From contig NZ_JAFKHE010000015.1 of the NCBI RefSeq assembly GCF_017307495.1, positions 248,001-312,000 of the forward strand: a stretch of 64,000 bases of DNA, in the 5' to 3' direction. Origin of the DNA: Devosia sp. Its GTDB lineage: Bacteria; Pseudomonadota; Alphaproteobacteria; Rhizobiales; Devosiaceae. This document shows, piece after piece, positions 33,130 to 43,148 of the stretch. Within the stretch, counting starts at the first letter, position 1, and each line of letters begins with the position of its first letter. Below the pieces are notes generated by a model, which searched no databases, was not told the DNA's origin, and saw only the letters and a program-made list of their open reading frames with translations. The position numbers and the translations under genes are program-made.

Positions 33130-34773
33130 TCATGCCCGGTCGAGTTCGACCACCGGCAGGTGGATCGCGCTCGGGCGGGCGGGATCGTGGAAGACCTCGA
33201 TGTCGGCGCTGACGAGGGTCGTGGCCTCGCCCAGCGGTTCGTCCGTGCCGGTATTGCGGGCGTAGCGCGGATGCGCCCCGCTTGCCACCACGACCCGCAG
33301 CCGGTGGTTGCGCTTGAAAGTGTGGGCGGCCGCGTGCATGCGGAAGTTGAGCTTCCAGATATCGTCGGGAACCGCCGGATCGGCCGACGTCTTGCGCAGG
33401 AAGCCGTCGCAGACGTTGATCGACACGCCCTTTTCGTCGACGTCGGAAAGGCGCACGAAGAAATCCGTGTTGGGCAGGCTGGAGCGGGCATGGAGCGCCA
33501 CGCGCACCTGGCCGAGAATGGTGATCGGGTTGAACAGCGGCTCCGAGGTATAGACCAGCAGGTCGCGGCGCTTCTCGAGCACCGCCTGGTCGACCTGGCC
33601 GGCGCCGCTGAAGGCGAACATGGCGCCGCCGATGGCCGGGGTCGGCTGCCGGGGATCGTACGAATAGGTGTCGGGCGGTGAGGAGCGGACCGGGCGCTGC
33701 GACAGCACGGCGTCGGGATGCAGGTGCCAGAGCTGGTTTTCCGGTTCCACCGGCGGATAGGCGTCGAACTCGCGCCAGGCGTCGTCGCCGGAGATCCACA
33801 GCCGAACCGGCTTGTTCCGCAGCGTGCTGGCGTCGCCGAGGAGCTTTGCATCCATCCACTCGAGCGTATGGCGGACGCTTTCCATCTGCAGGTCCGGGTT
33901 GACATGCGTCCATGGCCCGATGGTCAGGTGCGGCACCTGGCCGGCGTCGACGAGGGTGCGATAATCGCGCAGCAACTGGTCGAGCATGAAGTCGTACCAG
34001 CCGGAGGTGAAACTGACCGGCGGGGTGCGGGCGCCGAGGCGGTGGGTGTGGTCGAGCGGCTGCCAGAATTCGTCGCTGCCGATCGCCTCGTCCATCCAGC
34101 GCCGCCAGAACGGCACGATGCGGCCGGTGACGCGCTTGTCGGCGTCCTTGAGCGGCAGCTTCATGGTGGCGCGCAGGGTGGCGCGTTCGATGCCGCCGGT
34201 GAACATCCTCCGCGCGGTGCGCATCTGGTTGCCCTTGAGGCCTTCCACCGTCTGGATCCAGCTCAGCCAGAGGCCCACCGCCAGCCCGCCGCCGGGGAAG
34301 ACGATGGAGCGGAACTCGGCGCTGGTTACCTTGACGGCCATGGCCGACTGGCGGGGCAGGGCGTCGCAGATGGCCCATTGCGCGTAGCCGAGATAGCTCG
34401 GGCCCGATGTGCCGAGCCGGCCGTCGAACCAGGGCTGGGCCTTGATCCAGTCGATGGTGGCGAGGCCGTCGTCGCGCTCGTGGCCGAACGGATCGAACTC
34501 GCCGCCCGACTTGTCGGTGCCGCGGCAGGCCTGCAACACGACGTGGTAGCCGCGCTCGGCATAGACCTCGCCGATCGTCGCGAAGCCGGACAGTCCGTAG
34601 GGCTCGCGCATCAGGATGGTCGGGTGGGGGCCCGGCAGCTTCGGTGCGAAGTGTTCGGTGGCGAGCAGCACGCCGTCGCGCGCCGGCACGCGCAGGTTGC
34701 GGGTGCGGGCCACGCCGCACTTGCGCTTGGGCAGCTTGTAGAAATCGGCGAGGAACCGGCTCGCGATGCTCAT
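33130..34773 (-). CDS. CocE/NonD-type serine hydrolase
   Basis: A 547-residue alpha/beta hydrolase of the X-Pro dipeptidyl-peptidase (S15)/CocE family. The nucleophile is S126 in [14 protein letters not shown]. An [13 protein letters not shown] segment before it is typical. [12 protein letters not shown] carries the likely catalytic histidine. The C-terminal third is the usual jelly-roll domain ([20 protein letters not shown]). Substrates in this family are esters or peptides; none can be named here. The ATGA overlap with the adenine deaminase gene puts both in one operon. Confidence 0.9.
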   Translation of the reverse strand: MSIASRFLADFYKLPKRKCGVARTRNLRVPARDGVLLATEHFAPKLPGPHPTILMREPYGLSGFATIGEVYAERGYHVVLQACRGTDKSGGEFDPFGHERDDGLATIDWIKAQPWFDGRLGTSGPSYLGYAQWAICDALPRQSAMAVKVTSAEFRSIVFPGGGLAVGLWLSWIQTVEGLKGNQMRTARRMFTGGIERATLRATMKLPLKDADKRVTGRIVPFWRRWMDEAIGSDEFWQPLDHTHRLGARTPPVSFTSGWYDFMLDQLLRDYRTLVDAGQVPHLTIGPWTHVNPDLQMESVRHTLEWMDAKLLGDASTLRNKPVRLWISGDDAWREFDAYPPVEPENQLWHLHPDAVLSQRPVRSSPPDTYSYDPRQPTPAIGGAMFAFSGAGQVDQAVLEKRRDLLVYTSEPLFNPITILGQVRVALHARSSLPNTDFFVRLSDVDEKGVSINVCDGFLRKTSADPAVPDDIWKLNFRMHAAAHTFKRNHRLRVVVASGAHPRYARNTGTDEPLGEATTLVSADIEVFHDPARPSAIHLPVVELDRA

Positions 34774-36482
34774 TTGACGAAGTCGAACTTGTCCACGTCG
34801 AACAGTCCGCGATCGGTCATCTTGAGGTGCGGGATGACCGGCAGGGCGAGGAAGGCAACCTGCAGGAACGGCTCGGGCAGGGTGCAGCCCAGGGCGTAGG
34901 CCGCTTCGCGCAGATGGTGGAGCTTGTCGGCCACGGCCTCGAAGCTCAGCAGGCTCATCAGCCCGGCGATGGGCAGCGCCAGGTCGGCAGTGACGCGCCC
35001 GCCGTCGGCCACGGCAAAGCCGCCGCCGAGCTCGATCAGCCGATTCACCGCCAGGGCCATGTCCGCATCATCGGCGCCGACCACGGTGATGTTGTGGCTG
35101 TCGTGGCCGACCGAGGAGGCAATGGCGCCGCGCTTCAGGCCGAAGCCCTTGGTGAAGCTCAGCGCGACGTTGCCGTTGATGCCGTGGCGCTCGATCACCG
35201 CGATCTTGATCACGTCGTTCTCGATGTCGGGCAGCGTGCCCATCTCCGAGACCTCGAGCGTCGCCGTCTCGCGATAGGTCAGGATCAGGCCGGGGCGGAC
35301 CCCGATCACCGGGGTCTCGTTCTGGCGCGGGTTGGGCGGCACGATGAAGGTGGAAGGGCCGACGCGCTCGGCCTTCATCGAGGCAAGCCCGACGGGGGGG
35401 ACGGCCCGGCGCGCCTCGAACAGCTCGGGTCGGACGAGGCGCCCGTTGGTGATGACCTCGGCGACCTGGCAGGTCTCGAGGTCGTCGAGCAGGGCGATGT
35501 CGGCGCGATAGCCCGGCGCGACGAGGCCGCGATCCTTCAAGCCAAAGATGCGGGCGGCCGAGTGCGACGCGGCGCGGTAGACGTGGTGCAACGGCCGGCC
35601 CCGGGCGATCAGCCGGCGGATGGAGCTGTCGAGGTGACCTTCTTCCAGGATGTCGAGCGGGTTGCGATCGTCGGTGCAGAGCGCGACATAGGCCGAGGTG
35701 TTGGCGTCGAGGATTTCGGCCAGCGCGTCGAGGTCCTTGCTGACCGAGCCCTCGCGGATCAGGATGGCCATGCCCTTCATGAGCTTCTCGCGCGCCTCCA
35801 CGGCGGTCGTTGCCTCATGATCGGTGCGGATGCCGGCGGCGAGATAGCCGTTGAGGTGGAGGTCGCTCAGCAGCGGCGCATGGCCGTCGATATGGGCGCC
35901 CTGGAAGGCGACCAGCTTGGCGACAATGCCCGGATCGCCCGCCAGCACACCGGGGAAGTTCATCATCTCGGCAAGGCCGATGACCTGGGGGTGGTGGCGG
36001 AATTTCTCGAGGTCGGCGATCTCGAGCCGTGCGCCCGAGGTCTCGTGCGGCGTAGCCGGCACGCATGAACTGAGGTTCACGCGAATGTCCATGACGGTGC
36101 GCTCCGCGCACTCGAGGAAATAGCGGATGCCGTCGGCCCCGAGGACATTGGCGATCTCGTGCGGGTCGCAGATCACCGTGGTAACGCCGTGCGGCAATAC
36201 GCAGCGGTCGAACTCGAACGGGGTCACCAGCGAGGATTCGATGTGCAGGTGCGTGTCGATGAAGCCGGGCACGGCGAAGCGGTTCTCGCCTTCGATCAGC
36301 CGCGCGCCGTTGTAGTAGCCGTAGGTGCCGACGATGCGGCCGGCGACGATGGCGATGTCGGTGTGGGTGACCGAACCCGAGATCACGTCGAGCAGGCGGA
36401 CGTTCTTGATCACCACATCGGCGGGGACTTCGCCGGCGCCGGCCTTGATCATGCGGGTGAGGAGCTCGGGGGAAATGGTCAT
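34770..36482 (-). CDS. ade: Adenine deaminase
   Basis: A 570-residue amidohydrolase converting adenine to hypoxanthine, entering the xdh pathway. Typical sequence: [29 protein letters not shown] [44 protein letters not shown], and in the C-terminal domain [16 protein letters not shown]. Length is normal. It is transcribed opposite to the guaD-glcB direction and shares an operon with the CocE-type hydrolase. Confidence 0.95.
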   Translation of the reverse strand: MTISPELLTRMIKAGAGEVPADVVIKNVRLLDVISGSVTHTDIAIVAGRIVGTYGYYNGARLIEGENRFAVPGFIDTHLHIESSLVTPFEFDRCVLPHGVTTVICDPHEIANVLGADGIRYFLECAERTVMDIRVNLSSCVPATPHETSGARLEIADLEKFRHHPQVIGLAEMMNFPGVLAGDPGIVAKLVAFQGAHIDGHAPLLSDLHLNGYLAAGIRTDHEATTAVEAREKLMKGMAILIREGSVSKDLDALAEILDANTSAYVALCTDDRNPLDILEEGHLDSSIRRLIARGRPLHHVYRAASHSAARIFGLKDRGLVAPGYRADIALLDDLETCQVAEVITNGRLVRPELFEARRAVPPVGLASMKAERVGPSTFIVPPNPRQNETPVIGVRPGLILTYRETATLEVSEMGTLPDIENDVIKIAVIERHGINGNVALSFTKGFGLKRGAIASSVGHDSHNITVVGADDADMALAVNRLIELGGGFAVADGGRVTADLALPIAGLMSLLSFEAVADKLHHLREAAYALGCTLPEPFLQVAFLALPVIPHLKMTDRGLFDVDKFDFVK

Positions 36483-36604
36483 GGCGTACCCGGGATCAGC
36501 ATCCCCGAACGTCGGACGTTCGCGGGTTCACGGTCAAGTGCTGGCGGAACCCCGTACGACATCGGGCGTTGGTTTTTCACGATTGTTCTTATCGGAAGAC
36601 CACC

Positions 36605-36781
36605 ATGCAGACCTACGATCCCCACAAGTCGACCACCGAGGTTCGCCAGGGCAGTCGGCGCATGCTCAACTTCCGGGTGCTGGTTTGGTCGCTGCTTGCC
36701 GTGATCCTGGCATTCGGGCTGGTCTACCTGTTCTTCTACCTCTTCAACTCGCCGCCCCCCAACACGACCACCGGCGTGTAG
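36605..36781 (+). CDS. Small single-pass membrane protein
   Basis: A 58-residue protein with a polar start (QTYDPHKSTTEVRQGSRR), one strong membrane segment (FRVLVWSLLAVILAFGLVYL) and a short Pro-rich end (NSPPPNTTTG). A GGAAG ribosome site is present. It ends 2 bases before topoisomerase IB and may be co-translated with it. No family is recognised. Confidence 0.6.
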   Translation: MQTYDPHKSTTEVRQGSRRMLNFRVLVWSLLAVILAFGLVYLFFYLFNSPPPNTTTGV

Positions 36782-36783
36782 CG

Positions 36784-37782
36784 ATGGTGAGGCTGAAGCG
36801 CGTCGGGCGCGAGGACCTGGCGATCAGGCTGGTCCGGCACGGGCGCGGCTTCGGCCTCCGTGACGCCGACGGCGAGACGGTCTCCGACCCCGGGCTTCAC
36901 CAGCGTGTGCGAAGCCTCGGCATTCCCCCGGCGTGGACCGATGTGCGGATCGCGGTGGCACCCAATGCGCATATCCAGGCGCTCGGTACGGATGCGGCGG
37001 GGCGAACGCAGTATGTGTATCATCCCGACTGGGAGGCGCGGCGCACCCGACACAAGCTCGAGCAACTGGCCCGACTGACCGAGGCCTTGCCGCGGATTCG
37101 TCGCCACGTGCATGACGATCTGCGCGAGCCGGCGGGCAGCAAGCGGCTGGCGCTGGCGCTCGGCGTCGCGCTGATCGACCGCACCGCGATGCGGGTCGGG
37201 CGCGAGCGCTATCTCGATGCGCGCGGCACGCGTGGCGCCGGGACGTTGTTCGCCCGCGACGTTTCGGTTGCCGGCGATGTCGTCACCACGCGCTTTCCGT
37301 CCAAGAGCGGGAAGCAGGCGAGCTACGAGGTCCGCGACGGGCGGCTGGCCGAGGCGGTGCGCAAGGTGAAGTCGATCCATGGCCGCCGCCTGCTCATGTA
37401 CCGCGACGACGCGGGTGTGGCCCGCCCGCTGCGCACCGACGACATCAACCGCTACCTGCGGGCAATCGGCGGGACGACTGTCACCGCCAAGGACTTTCGG
37501 ACACTGCATGCCAGCGCCCTGGCGGCGGAGTATCTGGCGCGGCTCGCGCCAGCGGAAAGCATGTCGGGGCGGAAGCGGCAGATGGCTGCCGTCACCCGGC
37601 AGGTGGCTGCGTTCCTGCAGAACACGCCGGCGATCTGCCGCGCCAGCTACGTCGCGCCATGTCTCTACGCCCTGTTCGACAAGGGGCGCCTCGGAGCGAT
37701 CTGGGCCGCCGGCGGTGCCGGCACGAATGGGGTTCGCCAGCGCGAGGTGCGTCTCGCGGCCGTGCTGGCTGCGGCAGGCTAG
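36784..37782 (+). CDS. DNA topoisomerase IB (poxvirus-like)
   Basis: A 332-residue type IB topoisomerase. The N-terminal domain has the bacterial TopIB layout (GLRDADGETVSDPGLHQRV, PPAWTDVRIAV, YHPDWEARRTRHK). The catalytic domain has MRVGRERYLDARGTRGAG, KVKSIHGRRL, DFRTLHASALAA and the active-site tyrosine Y289 in ICRASYVAP. It relaxes supercoils by a 3'-phosphotyrosyl intermediate; bacterial copies are accessory enzymes. Its end overlaps the convergent diguanylate cyclase gene by 4 bases. Confidence 0.93.
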   Translation: MVRLKRVGREDLAIRLVRHGRGFGLRDADGETVSDPGLHQRVRSLGIPPAWTDVRIAVAPNAHIQALGTDAAGRTQYVYHPDWEARRTRHKLEQLARLTEALPRIRRHVHDDLREPAGSKRLALALGVALIDRTAMRVGRERYLDARGTRGAGTLFARDVSVAGDVVTTRFPSKSGKQASYEVRDGRLAEAVRKVKSIHGRRLLMYRDDAGVARPLRTDDINRYLRAIGGTTVTAKDFRTLHASALAAEYLARLAPAESMSGRKRQMAAVTRQVAAFLQNTPAICRASYVAPCLYALFDKGRLGAIWAAGGAGTNGVRQREVRLAAVLAAAG

Positions 37783-39230
37783 GCCGCGGCCTCGTTCCGC
37801 TCCTTGGCCAGCTCGTCGTAGAGCTTGACCTGGTTGCGGCCGGACTCCTTGGCCTGGTAGAGCGCGAAATCGGCCCGCGCCGGCAGGTCGAGGCCGTCGC
37901 CGGCGGCGTCGCGAGCGAGCGCCACGCCGATCGACACGCCGATGCGGACGTCTGCGCCGGCGAGCTTGTAGGGCTCGGAGACGCGAGAGATGATCTGTTC
38001 GGACAGCCGGCGCGACTCGTTCACGGTCTTGATCGCTGCCTGCAGGATAACGAACTCGTCGCCGCCGAGGCGCGCCAGCGTGTCGCCATCGCTGAGCAGC
38101 GCCTTGATGCGTCCGGAGACCTGCCGCAGCAGCTCGTCGCCGGCCTCGTGGCCGAGCGTATCGTTGACCTGCTTGAAACGGTCGAGATCGAGCGCGAGCA
38201 GCGCCACCGGATCGCTGCCGGGGCTGAGGCGCTCGAGCGCCTGGGTCAGCCGCTGCTGGAACATGGCGCGGTTGGCGAGCCCGGTGAGCGGATCGTGCAA
38301 CGCCTGGTGCTCGGCCCTGGCGCGCTCGGCTTCTAGTGCGGCCGACGAGCGGCGCAGGCTGCGCATCAGGATGGCGATGACCAGGCCGGCCACCAGTACG
38401 GCGATGCCCATGGCAGGTGCGGTTTCGGCGAGCAGCAGCGTGCCCGGACGGTCGGGTTGCCACTTGAACCAGGCGACCGGTTCGCCGGCCTTGTTGTCGA
38501 GAGCGACGACGGCCTCCGCGGCGCCGGGGGTGGGGGCGATGTCGAAGCGGGCCCCGTCGATGAGGTACTGGCCCATCAGCTCTTCGGCGAGCGTCCGATC
38601 GAGGAAGCGGGCCGAGACGTGGTAGAAGGCTTCGGAGGGGTGCACGTCGAACGCGTCGGACCAGGACAGCACGGGCACGGCGCTGATCAGCGCCGGACGA
38701 CCCTCGATCCTGCCCAGGTCGGTGGACCCGGGAATGGTGCCGTCGGCGAAGCCGTTGTTGTACGAGTCGATCGCGGCATCGCCATCGACTCCGCGCAGCG
38801 CGTCGACCACGGCCACGACCGAGGCCCGGTCGGCCTCGAACGTGTCGAGCGGCGCCTTGCCGCCATCGCGCAGCGCGTAGATCGGCTTCAGCGCATGGTC
38901 GAGGACGTAGATCCGGCTGGGTGCGTGGGTGGTGTAGATACCCTGGCCGAGGTTCTCGTCGATCCAGTCGAGATCGCCTTCGCGCAAGGCGGTGACCGCC
39001 TCGTCCCAGCCGGTCGCATCCTGCTCGGCGCTGGCGATGTCGTCCCACTCCTGCTTGAGGATGTGCTCGACCAGCCGGGTCTGGCGCTGCAGCGCGCGGT
39101 CGTCGCTCTTGGCCGCCGACCACAGGACGAAGCCCGCCGCCGTGCCCGCGGTGACAACCACGGCGACGATGACCGGGATCAGGACCTGAAATGAGAATTG
39201 CCAGCCGGAACGGCGTTCACGACGACGCAT
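37779..39230 (-). CDS. CHASE4-GGDEF diguanylate cyclase
   Basis: A 483-residue membrane signalling enzyme making cyclic di-GMP. Two membrane segments (about residues 16-38 and 272-290) flank a periplasmic CHASE4 sensor (TGWDEAVTALREGDLDWIDE). The GGDEF domain starts at LHDPLTGLANR, with an intact GGDEF at 389-393. The inhibitory site position reads SDGD rather than RxxD, so product feedback is probably absent. The next gene upstream encodes a paralogue with an added EAL domain. Confidence 0.93.
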   Translation of the reverse strand: MRRRERRSGWQFSFQVLIPVIVAVVVTAGTAAGFVLWSAAKSDDRALQRQTRLVEHILKQEWDDIASAEQDATGWDEAVTALREGDLDWIDENLGQGIYTTHAPSRIYVLDHALKPIYALRDGGKAPLDTFEADRASVVAVVDALRGVDGDAAIDSYNNGFADGTIPGSTDLGRIEGRPALISAVPVLSWSDAFDVHPSEAFYHVSARFLDRTLAEELMGQYLIDGARFDIAPTPGAAEAVVALDNKAGEPVAWFKWQPDRPGTLLLAETAPAMGIAVLVAGLVIAILMRSLRRSSAALEAERARAEHQALHDPLTGLANRAMFQQRLTQALERLSPGSDPVALLALDLDRFKQVNDTLGHEAGDELLRQVSGRIKALLSDGDTLARLGGDEFVILQAAIKTVNESRRLSEQIISRVSEPYKLAGADVRIGVSIGVALARDAAGDGLDLPARADFALYQAKESGRNQVKLYDELAKERNEAAA

Positions 39231-39318
39231 GTTGAGCCCCCACTCAATCGGTGTCGAGGCGCGACCATACGGGCTGATTCAAAAAGGGTAGTTAGCGGAA
39301 AGGGTTAAGGGATGCTGT

Positions 39319-41508
39319 TCAGGCAACTTCGGCGACGGCTTGCGCTGCGTCGGTGAGCAGGGTGGCCATGTCGCCTACCGTCAGGGGGGCCGAGAACAGG
39401 AAGCCCTGGAAGGTATTGCATCCCATGGCAGCGAGGATTCGGAACTGCTCCTGGGTTTCGACGCCCTCGGCCGTGACCTCGATCCCCAGCGCATGGGCGA
39501 GGGTGACCATGGCCTGCACGATCGGCTCGGAGCCTTCGCCGGTGCCGAGCTGGCTGACGAACGAGCGGTCGATCTTGATCCGGTCGACCGGGTAGCGCTT
39601 GAGATAGTTGAGCGAGGAGTAGCCGGTGCCGAAGTCGTCGAGCGCGATACGGACTCCGGCCTCGCGGAAGGAGCGAATGGCATCCAGGGCCATCGCCTCG
39701 TGTTCGAGCAGGATGCTCTCGGTTATCTCCATCTCCAGGTCGGCCGGAGCCATGCCGGTCTCGGCCAGGATGTCGAACACGCGCTCGGCGAAGCCTGGGT
39801 TGCGCAGCTGCGCCGGCGAGATGTTCACCGCCACGGTCCGGCCGGGCCAGCGTGCGCCGAACTGGGCGGCCCGGCGCAGGACGAACTCGCCGAGTGGCTC
39901 GATCAGGCCCGTGCTCTCGGCGATGCCGATGAAGCGCGCTGGCGCTATGTTGCCAAGGCGCGGGTGGGTCCAGCGGACCAGGGCCTCGGCGCCGACAATG
40001 GTGCTCCCGGTCTGGCTGCACAGGGGCTGGAAGGCGACCCAGAGCTGGCCCGGCACGCGCAATGCCTCGCGCAGCTCGGCCTCGATTGTGTGCCGGCCCT
40101 GCACCAGTTCGTCCATTTCCTCCTCGTAGATGGCGGCGCGGTTGCGGCCGCCGGACTTGGCTTCGTAGAGCGCGATGTCGGCCTTGCGGCTCAACTCCCG
40201 GCTGTCGTGATCGGTCGCGCCGGCAATGACGAAGCCGATGGAGACGCCGACGAAGGCATCGCTGCCCAGTACCCGGAAGGGGCGGGCGATCGCATCGACG
40301 ATGCGGCTGGCGAGGGCGGAGACCTCGACCGAGCCGGAATAGCAGTAGTGGAGGATCGCGAACTCATCGCCTCCGAGCCGGGCAAGGATGTCGCCGGGCT
40401 CGACGATCTGGCGCAGGCGGTCGGCAACGGAGCGGATCAGTTCGTCGCCGGCGTTGTGGCCGAGGGTGTCGTTGACCTGCTTGAAGCGGTCGAGATCCAG
40501 CATCAGCAGGGCCAGGGGGGCGTCGCGCAGCTTGAGGCTGCCCAGCCGCGCTTCGAACTCGCGATCGAAGCTCAGTCGGTTGGGTAGGCCGGTAAGCGGA
40601 TCCTCGCTCGCCTGGCGCTCGGCGTCGCGGCGCTTGTGCTCCAGTGCATCGAGGGCGCGCCGGAGCCGGTGCATCAGCACCAGCACCAGCAGCGCGAAGA
40701 TGACGAGCGTGAGTCCCGCGGCGGCGACCGTCCGTTGCAGCAGGTCGCTGCCGGGCCGGTAAGGCTGCCACTCGAAGAAGCCGACGATGCGGCCGGAGCG
40801 ACTCTGCACCGGGAAGGCAGCCTCGCCCGGGGTAGTAGCGCGGCCGGTGCTGAAGCGCCCGATCCCGGTCATGTTGTGGTCGATCATGCGCCGCCCGAAC
40901 TCGGCGTCGAGATAGACGACCGAGACCAGCACGGCCTCCCGACCGGCGGGCTGGCCGACATTGCCGCTATCGGAAATGATCGGCGTGACGCTGATGATGG
41001 CCGGCCTGGAATCTATCTGCAGGTAGTCGGCGATGTAGGGCGGCTCGTCGACGTAGCCGGCCGAAGCCGCGCTGCGCAGGGCGCCGATGAAGGGCTGCAA
41101 GACGTTGCGGCGCTTCTCGAAGGCTGCCGGCGGCTGGGTCCTGCCTGCGATCGCTGCGTAGGCCGGCGCGTCGTCGGAGGACAGCACATAGCTCTCGTCG
41201 TGACCGAAGTAGCTGAACATCCACTTGCCGATATCGGTGGCCAGCCGAGCCGTGTCATGATCGCGGGCGGCGATGACCGTGTCGTCCCGGATGGCAACGC
41301 TCTGCTGCTGACGCGGGACGGTGCCGAGTTGGGCCTCGACGGCATGCCTGATGCTCAGCGTCTGCCGCTGCAGGGCATCGGCATCGATCTGCCCGGCCGA
41401 CCACAGCAGGAAGCCGCCGAAGATCAGTGCCGTAGAGGCGAACACCACGAGAAACGTGGCCATCACCAGCATCGAGAGCGTTCGGCGGGACTTGATGCGG
41501 GTGGACAT
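39319..41508 (-). CDS. CHASE4-GGDEF-EAL cyclic di-GMP enzyme
   Basis: A 729-residue membrane protein: periplasmic CHASE4-like region between two membrane segments, GGDEF domain (EDPLTGLPNRLSF, then ARLGGDEFAIL), and EAL phosphodiesterase domain (VGAEALVRWTHP, EITESILLE, DDFGTGYSSLNYLKRYP, KIDRSFV). Both catalytic signatures are intact, so it could make and break cyclic di-GMP; many such proteins are net phosphodiesterases. The inhibitory site reads EPGD. Sensor similarity and adjacency suggest it arose with the neighbouring cyclase by duplication. Confidence 0.93.
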   Translation of the reverse strand: MSTRIKSRRTLSMLVMATFLVVFASTALIFGGFLLWSAGQIDADALQRQTLSIRHAVEAQLGTVPRQQQSVAIRDDTVIAARDHDTARLATDIGKWMFSYFGHDESYVLSSDDAPAYAAIAGRTQPPAAFEKRRNVLQPFIGALRSAASAGYVDEPPYIADYLQIDSRPAIISVTPIISDSGNVGQPAGREAVLVSVVYLDAEFGRRMIDHNMTGIGRFSTGRATTPGEAAFPVQSRSGRIVGFFEWQPYRPGSDLLQRTVAAAGLTLVIFALLVLVLMHRLRRALDALEHKRRDAERQASEDPLTGLPNRLSFDREFEARLGSLKLRDAPLALLMLDLDRFKQVNDTLGHNAGDELIRSVADRLRQIVEPGDILARLGGDEFAILHYCYSGSVEVSALASRIVDAIARPFRVLGSDAFVGVSIGFVIAGATDHDSRELSRKADIALYEAKSGGRNRAAIYEEEMDELVQGRHTIEAELREALRVPGQLWVAFQPLCSQTGSTIVGAEALVRWTHPRLGNIAPARFIGIAESTGLIEPLGEFVLRRAAQFGARWPGRTVAVNISPAQLRNPGFAERVFDILAETGMAPADLEMEITESILLEHEAMALDAIRSFREAGVRIALDDFGTGYSSLNYLKRYPVDRIKIDRSFVSQLGTGEGSEPIVQAMVTLAHALGIEVTAEGVETQEQFRILAAMGCNTFQGFLFSAPLTVGDMATLLTDAAQAVAEVA

Positions 41509-41584
41509 GGGGCCAGCGTGACAACGACGTGGCCAGTGTGCCGGAGAGGCTTTTCGAACTCGTTACTGTCCTGCCGACTTCCGA

Positions 41585-42826
41585 TCAGGCGTTGTCCTTG
41601 AACAGGACTTCGCGGTCCTGGGTGAAGTTGGCCAGGAGGGGCAGCGAAGCGCCGCCCATGGCGCGCGCGGCGTTGCCGATGCTGCCGGGCAGCAGGCGGA
41701 AGTGCGACAGGCCCTGCTGGTTGATGCGGGCGATTGCGGCCTCGGTCCGGGCGATGATCCGCTCCCGCACATGGCTTGGAAAGGCGCCGTCGATGAGCAC
41801 CGTCCCGACGTCGATGACCGCTATGGCGGCGACGATCGAGTAGGCAAGGCTGACGGCCACCTCCTCGATCCAGTCGTCGAGTACCGGGCCGAGGTCGTCG
41901 CCCCAGTCGTCGGGCGACTGCCAGAGGATGTCCGGGCTGCGTCCCTGCGCGATCAGCTTGCGCTCGAGCGTGTAGATCGACGCGACGTTCATCAGCTGGG
42001 TGGTGCGGCTGCCGCCGGCGGCATGGCCGGGATCTTGTGCCGGCATGGAGCCCAGGGCGCCGGCATTCTGCGTGCGACCGGGGAACAGGTGGCCGTTGAG
42101 CACGAGCCCGCCGCCGATGAACGAGCCGATGAAGACGTAGAGGTAGTCGGCGTGCTCGCCGCCGATGCCGAACATCAGTTCGGCGGCGCAGGCCGCCGTG
42201 ATGTCGTTGGCGAAGTACACCGGCCAGTTGCACAGCGCGCCGATCATCGCGCGCACGTCGACCTGGCGCCAGGCGTCGATCTCGGCCTTGGGGGCGCCGA
42301 TCTCCTCGTGCCAGGTCCACATCTCGTAGGGGGCGGCGATGCCAACCCCCGCGATGCGGGCCACCAGCCGCGTGGGCAGGTCGGCGACCAGGCTCTCGAA
42401 GCCCTCGCGGGCGAAGCGGCGGATGCTGTCGGGCGTGGGGTAGGGGTAGGTCTTGTGCAGCAGCTTGAGGATCTGGCCGGTGAAGTTGATCAGGTACAGG
42501 TCGACGCTGCGACGGCCGATCTTGAGCCCGAAGCTGAGCGCGCCCTCGGGATTGAGCGAGTAGGGGACCAGCGGCTGGCCGACCTTGCCGCGCAGCGGGT
42601 TGCCGCGCAACAGCAGCCCGTCGGCCTCGAGCGCATTGGTGATGATCGAGATGGTCTGGGGCGACAGCCCGGTCATGCGGGCGATGTCGGCCTTGGGTAG
42701 CTCGCCGTGGCGGCGGATCAGGGAGAGCACCAGGCGCTCGTTGTACAGGCGCACGCCGGTCTGGTTGGTGCCGCGGCTGGCCGCGCCGCGCCGCAGGCCG
42801 GATTCCCTGTTCGTGCCGGTAGCCAC
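41585..42826 (-). CDS. ROK-family transcriptional regulator
   Basis: A 413-residue regulator with an N-terminal winged helix (RLYNERLVLSLIRRHGELPK, then ADIARMTGLSPQTISIITNA) and a ROK sugar-sensing domain (GVGIAAPYEMW, NDITAACAAEL, FIGSFIGGGLVLNG). The zinc-binding cysteines of sugar-kinase ROK proteins are absent. A GTG start with GGAGGTCGGGCGCA upstream is chosen; longer frames exist. It diverges from a sugar ABC importer and probably controls it through an AT-rich palindrome at 42978-43012. Confidence 0.92.
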   Translation of the reverse strand: MATGTNRESGLRRGAASRGTNQTGVRLYNERLVLSLIRRHGELPKADIARMTGLSPQTISIITNALEADGLLLRGNPLRGKVGQPLVPYSLNPEGALSFGLKIGRRSVDLYLINFTGQILKLLHKTYPYPTPDSIRRFAREGFESLVADLPTRLVARIAGVGIAAPYEMWTWHEEIGAPKAEIDAWRQVDVRAMIGALCNWPVYFANDITAACAAELMFGIGGEHADYLYVFIGSFIGGGLVLNGHLFPGRTQNAGALGSMPAQDPGHAAGGSRTTQLMNVASIYTLERKLIAQGRSPDILWQSPDDWGDDLGPVLDDWIEEVAVSLAYSIVAAIAVIDVGTVLIDGAFPSHVRERIIARTEAAIARINQQGLSHFRLLPGSIGNAARAMGGASLPLLANFTQDREVLFKDNA

Positions 42827-43148
42827 TGCGCCCGACCTCCTTTCGACTGCATCTGTTGACAATTGCCGGCTGCTCCGCGTCACGGCCAGAAAAGCCATGG
42901 CGTCGGCAAAAGTGCAATCGATTACATGGGGTTCGCACCCCCTCCCGGACGAAAGGATTATCCGCGAACACTCACAAGTCAATTAATAAATCAAATGGAC
43001 TAATTTATTGACAGAAGGCGACCCTTGCGCTGTTATCGGGGCCGGCGGGGGGAGGAACGGCGCGCCAAGCTGGCCTTGCCTCCTGTCCCGATCCGCGCCG
43101 GAGCCAACCGGAGAGCAGGGTCGGGCTCTGCAACACTGGGAGGATTTC
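42827..43148. other. 322-base divergent control region of the sugar importer
   Basis: No gene fits. The stretch separates the ROK regulator from the importer operon. Its middle (42960-43015) is far richer in A and T than the flanks and holds the palindrome listed separately. The right part, up to the GGGAGG ribosome site at 43138-43143, looks like a leader. Confidence 0.6.
42978..43012. promoter_or_regulatory. AT-rich inverted repeat, candidate ROK operator
   Basis: GTCAAT (42978-42983) pairs with ATTGAC (43007-43012), and AATAAAT (42985-42991) with ATTTATT (43003-43009). NagC/XylR-type ROK proteins bind AT-rich palindromes of this kind. TTGACA at 43009-43013 may also serve as a -35 element. 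Confidence 0.5.
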
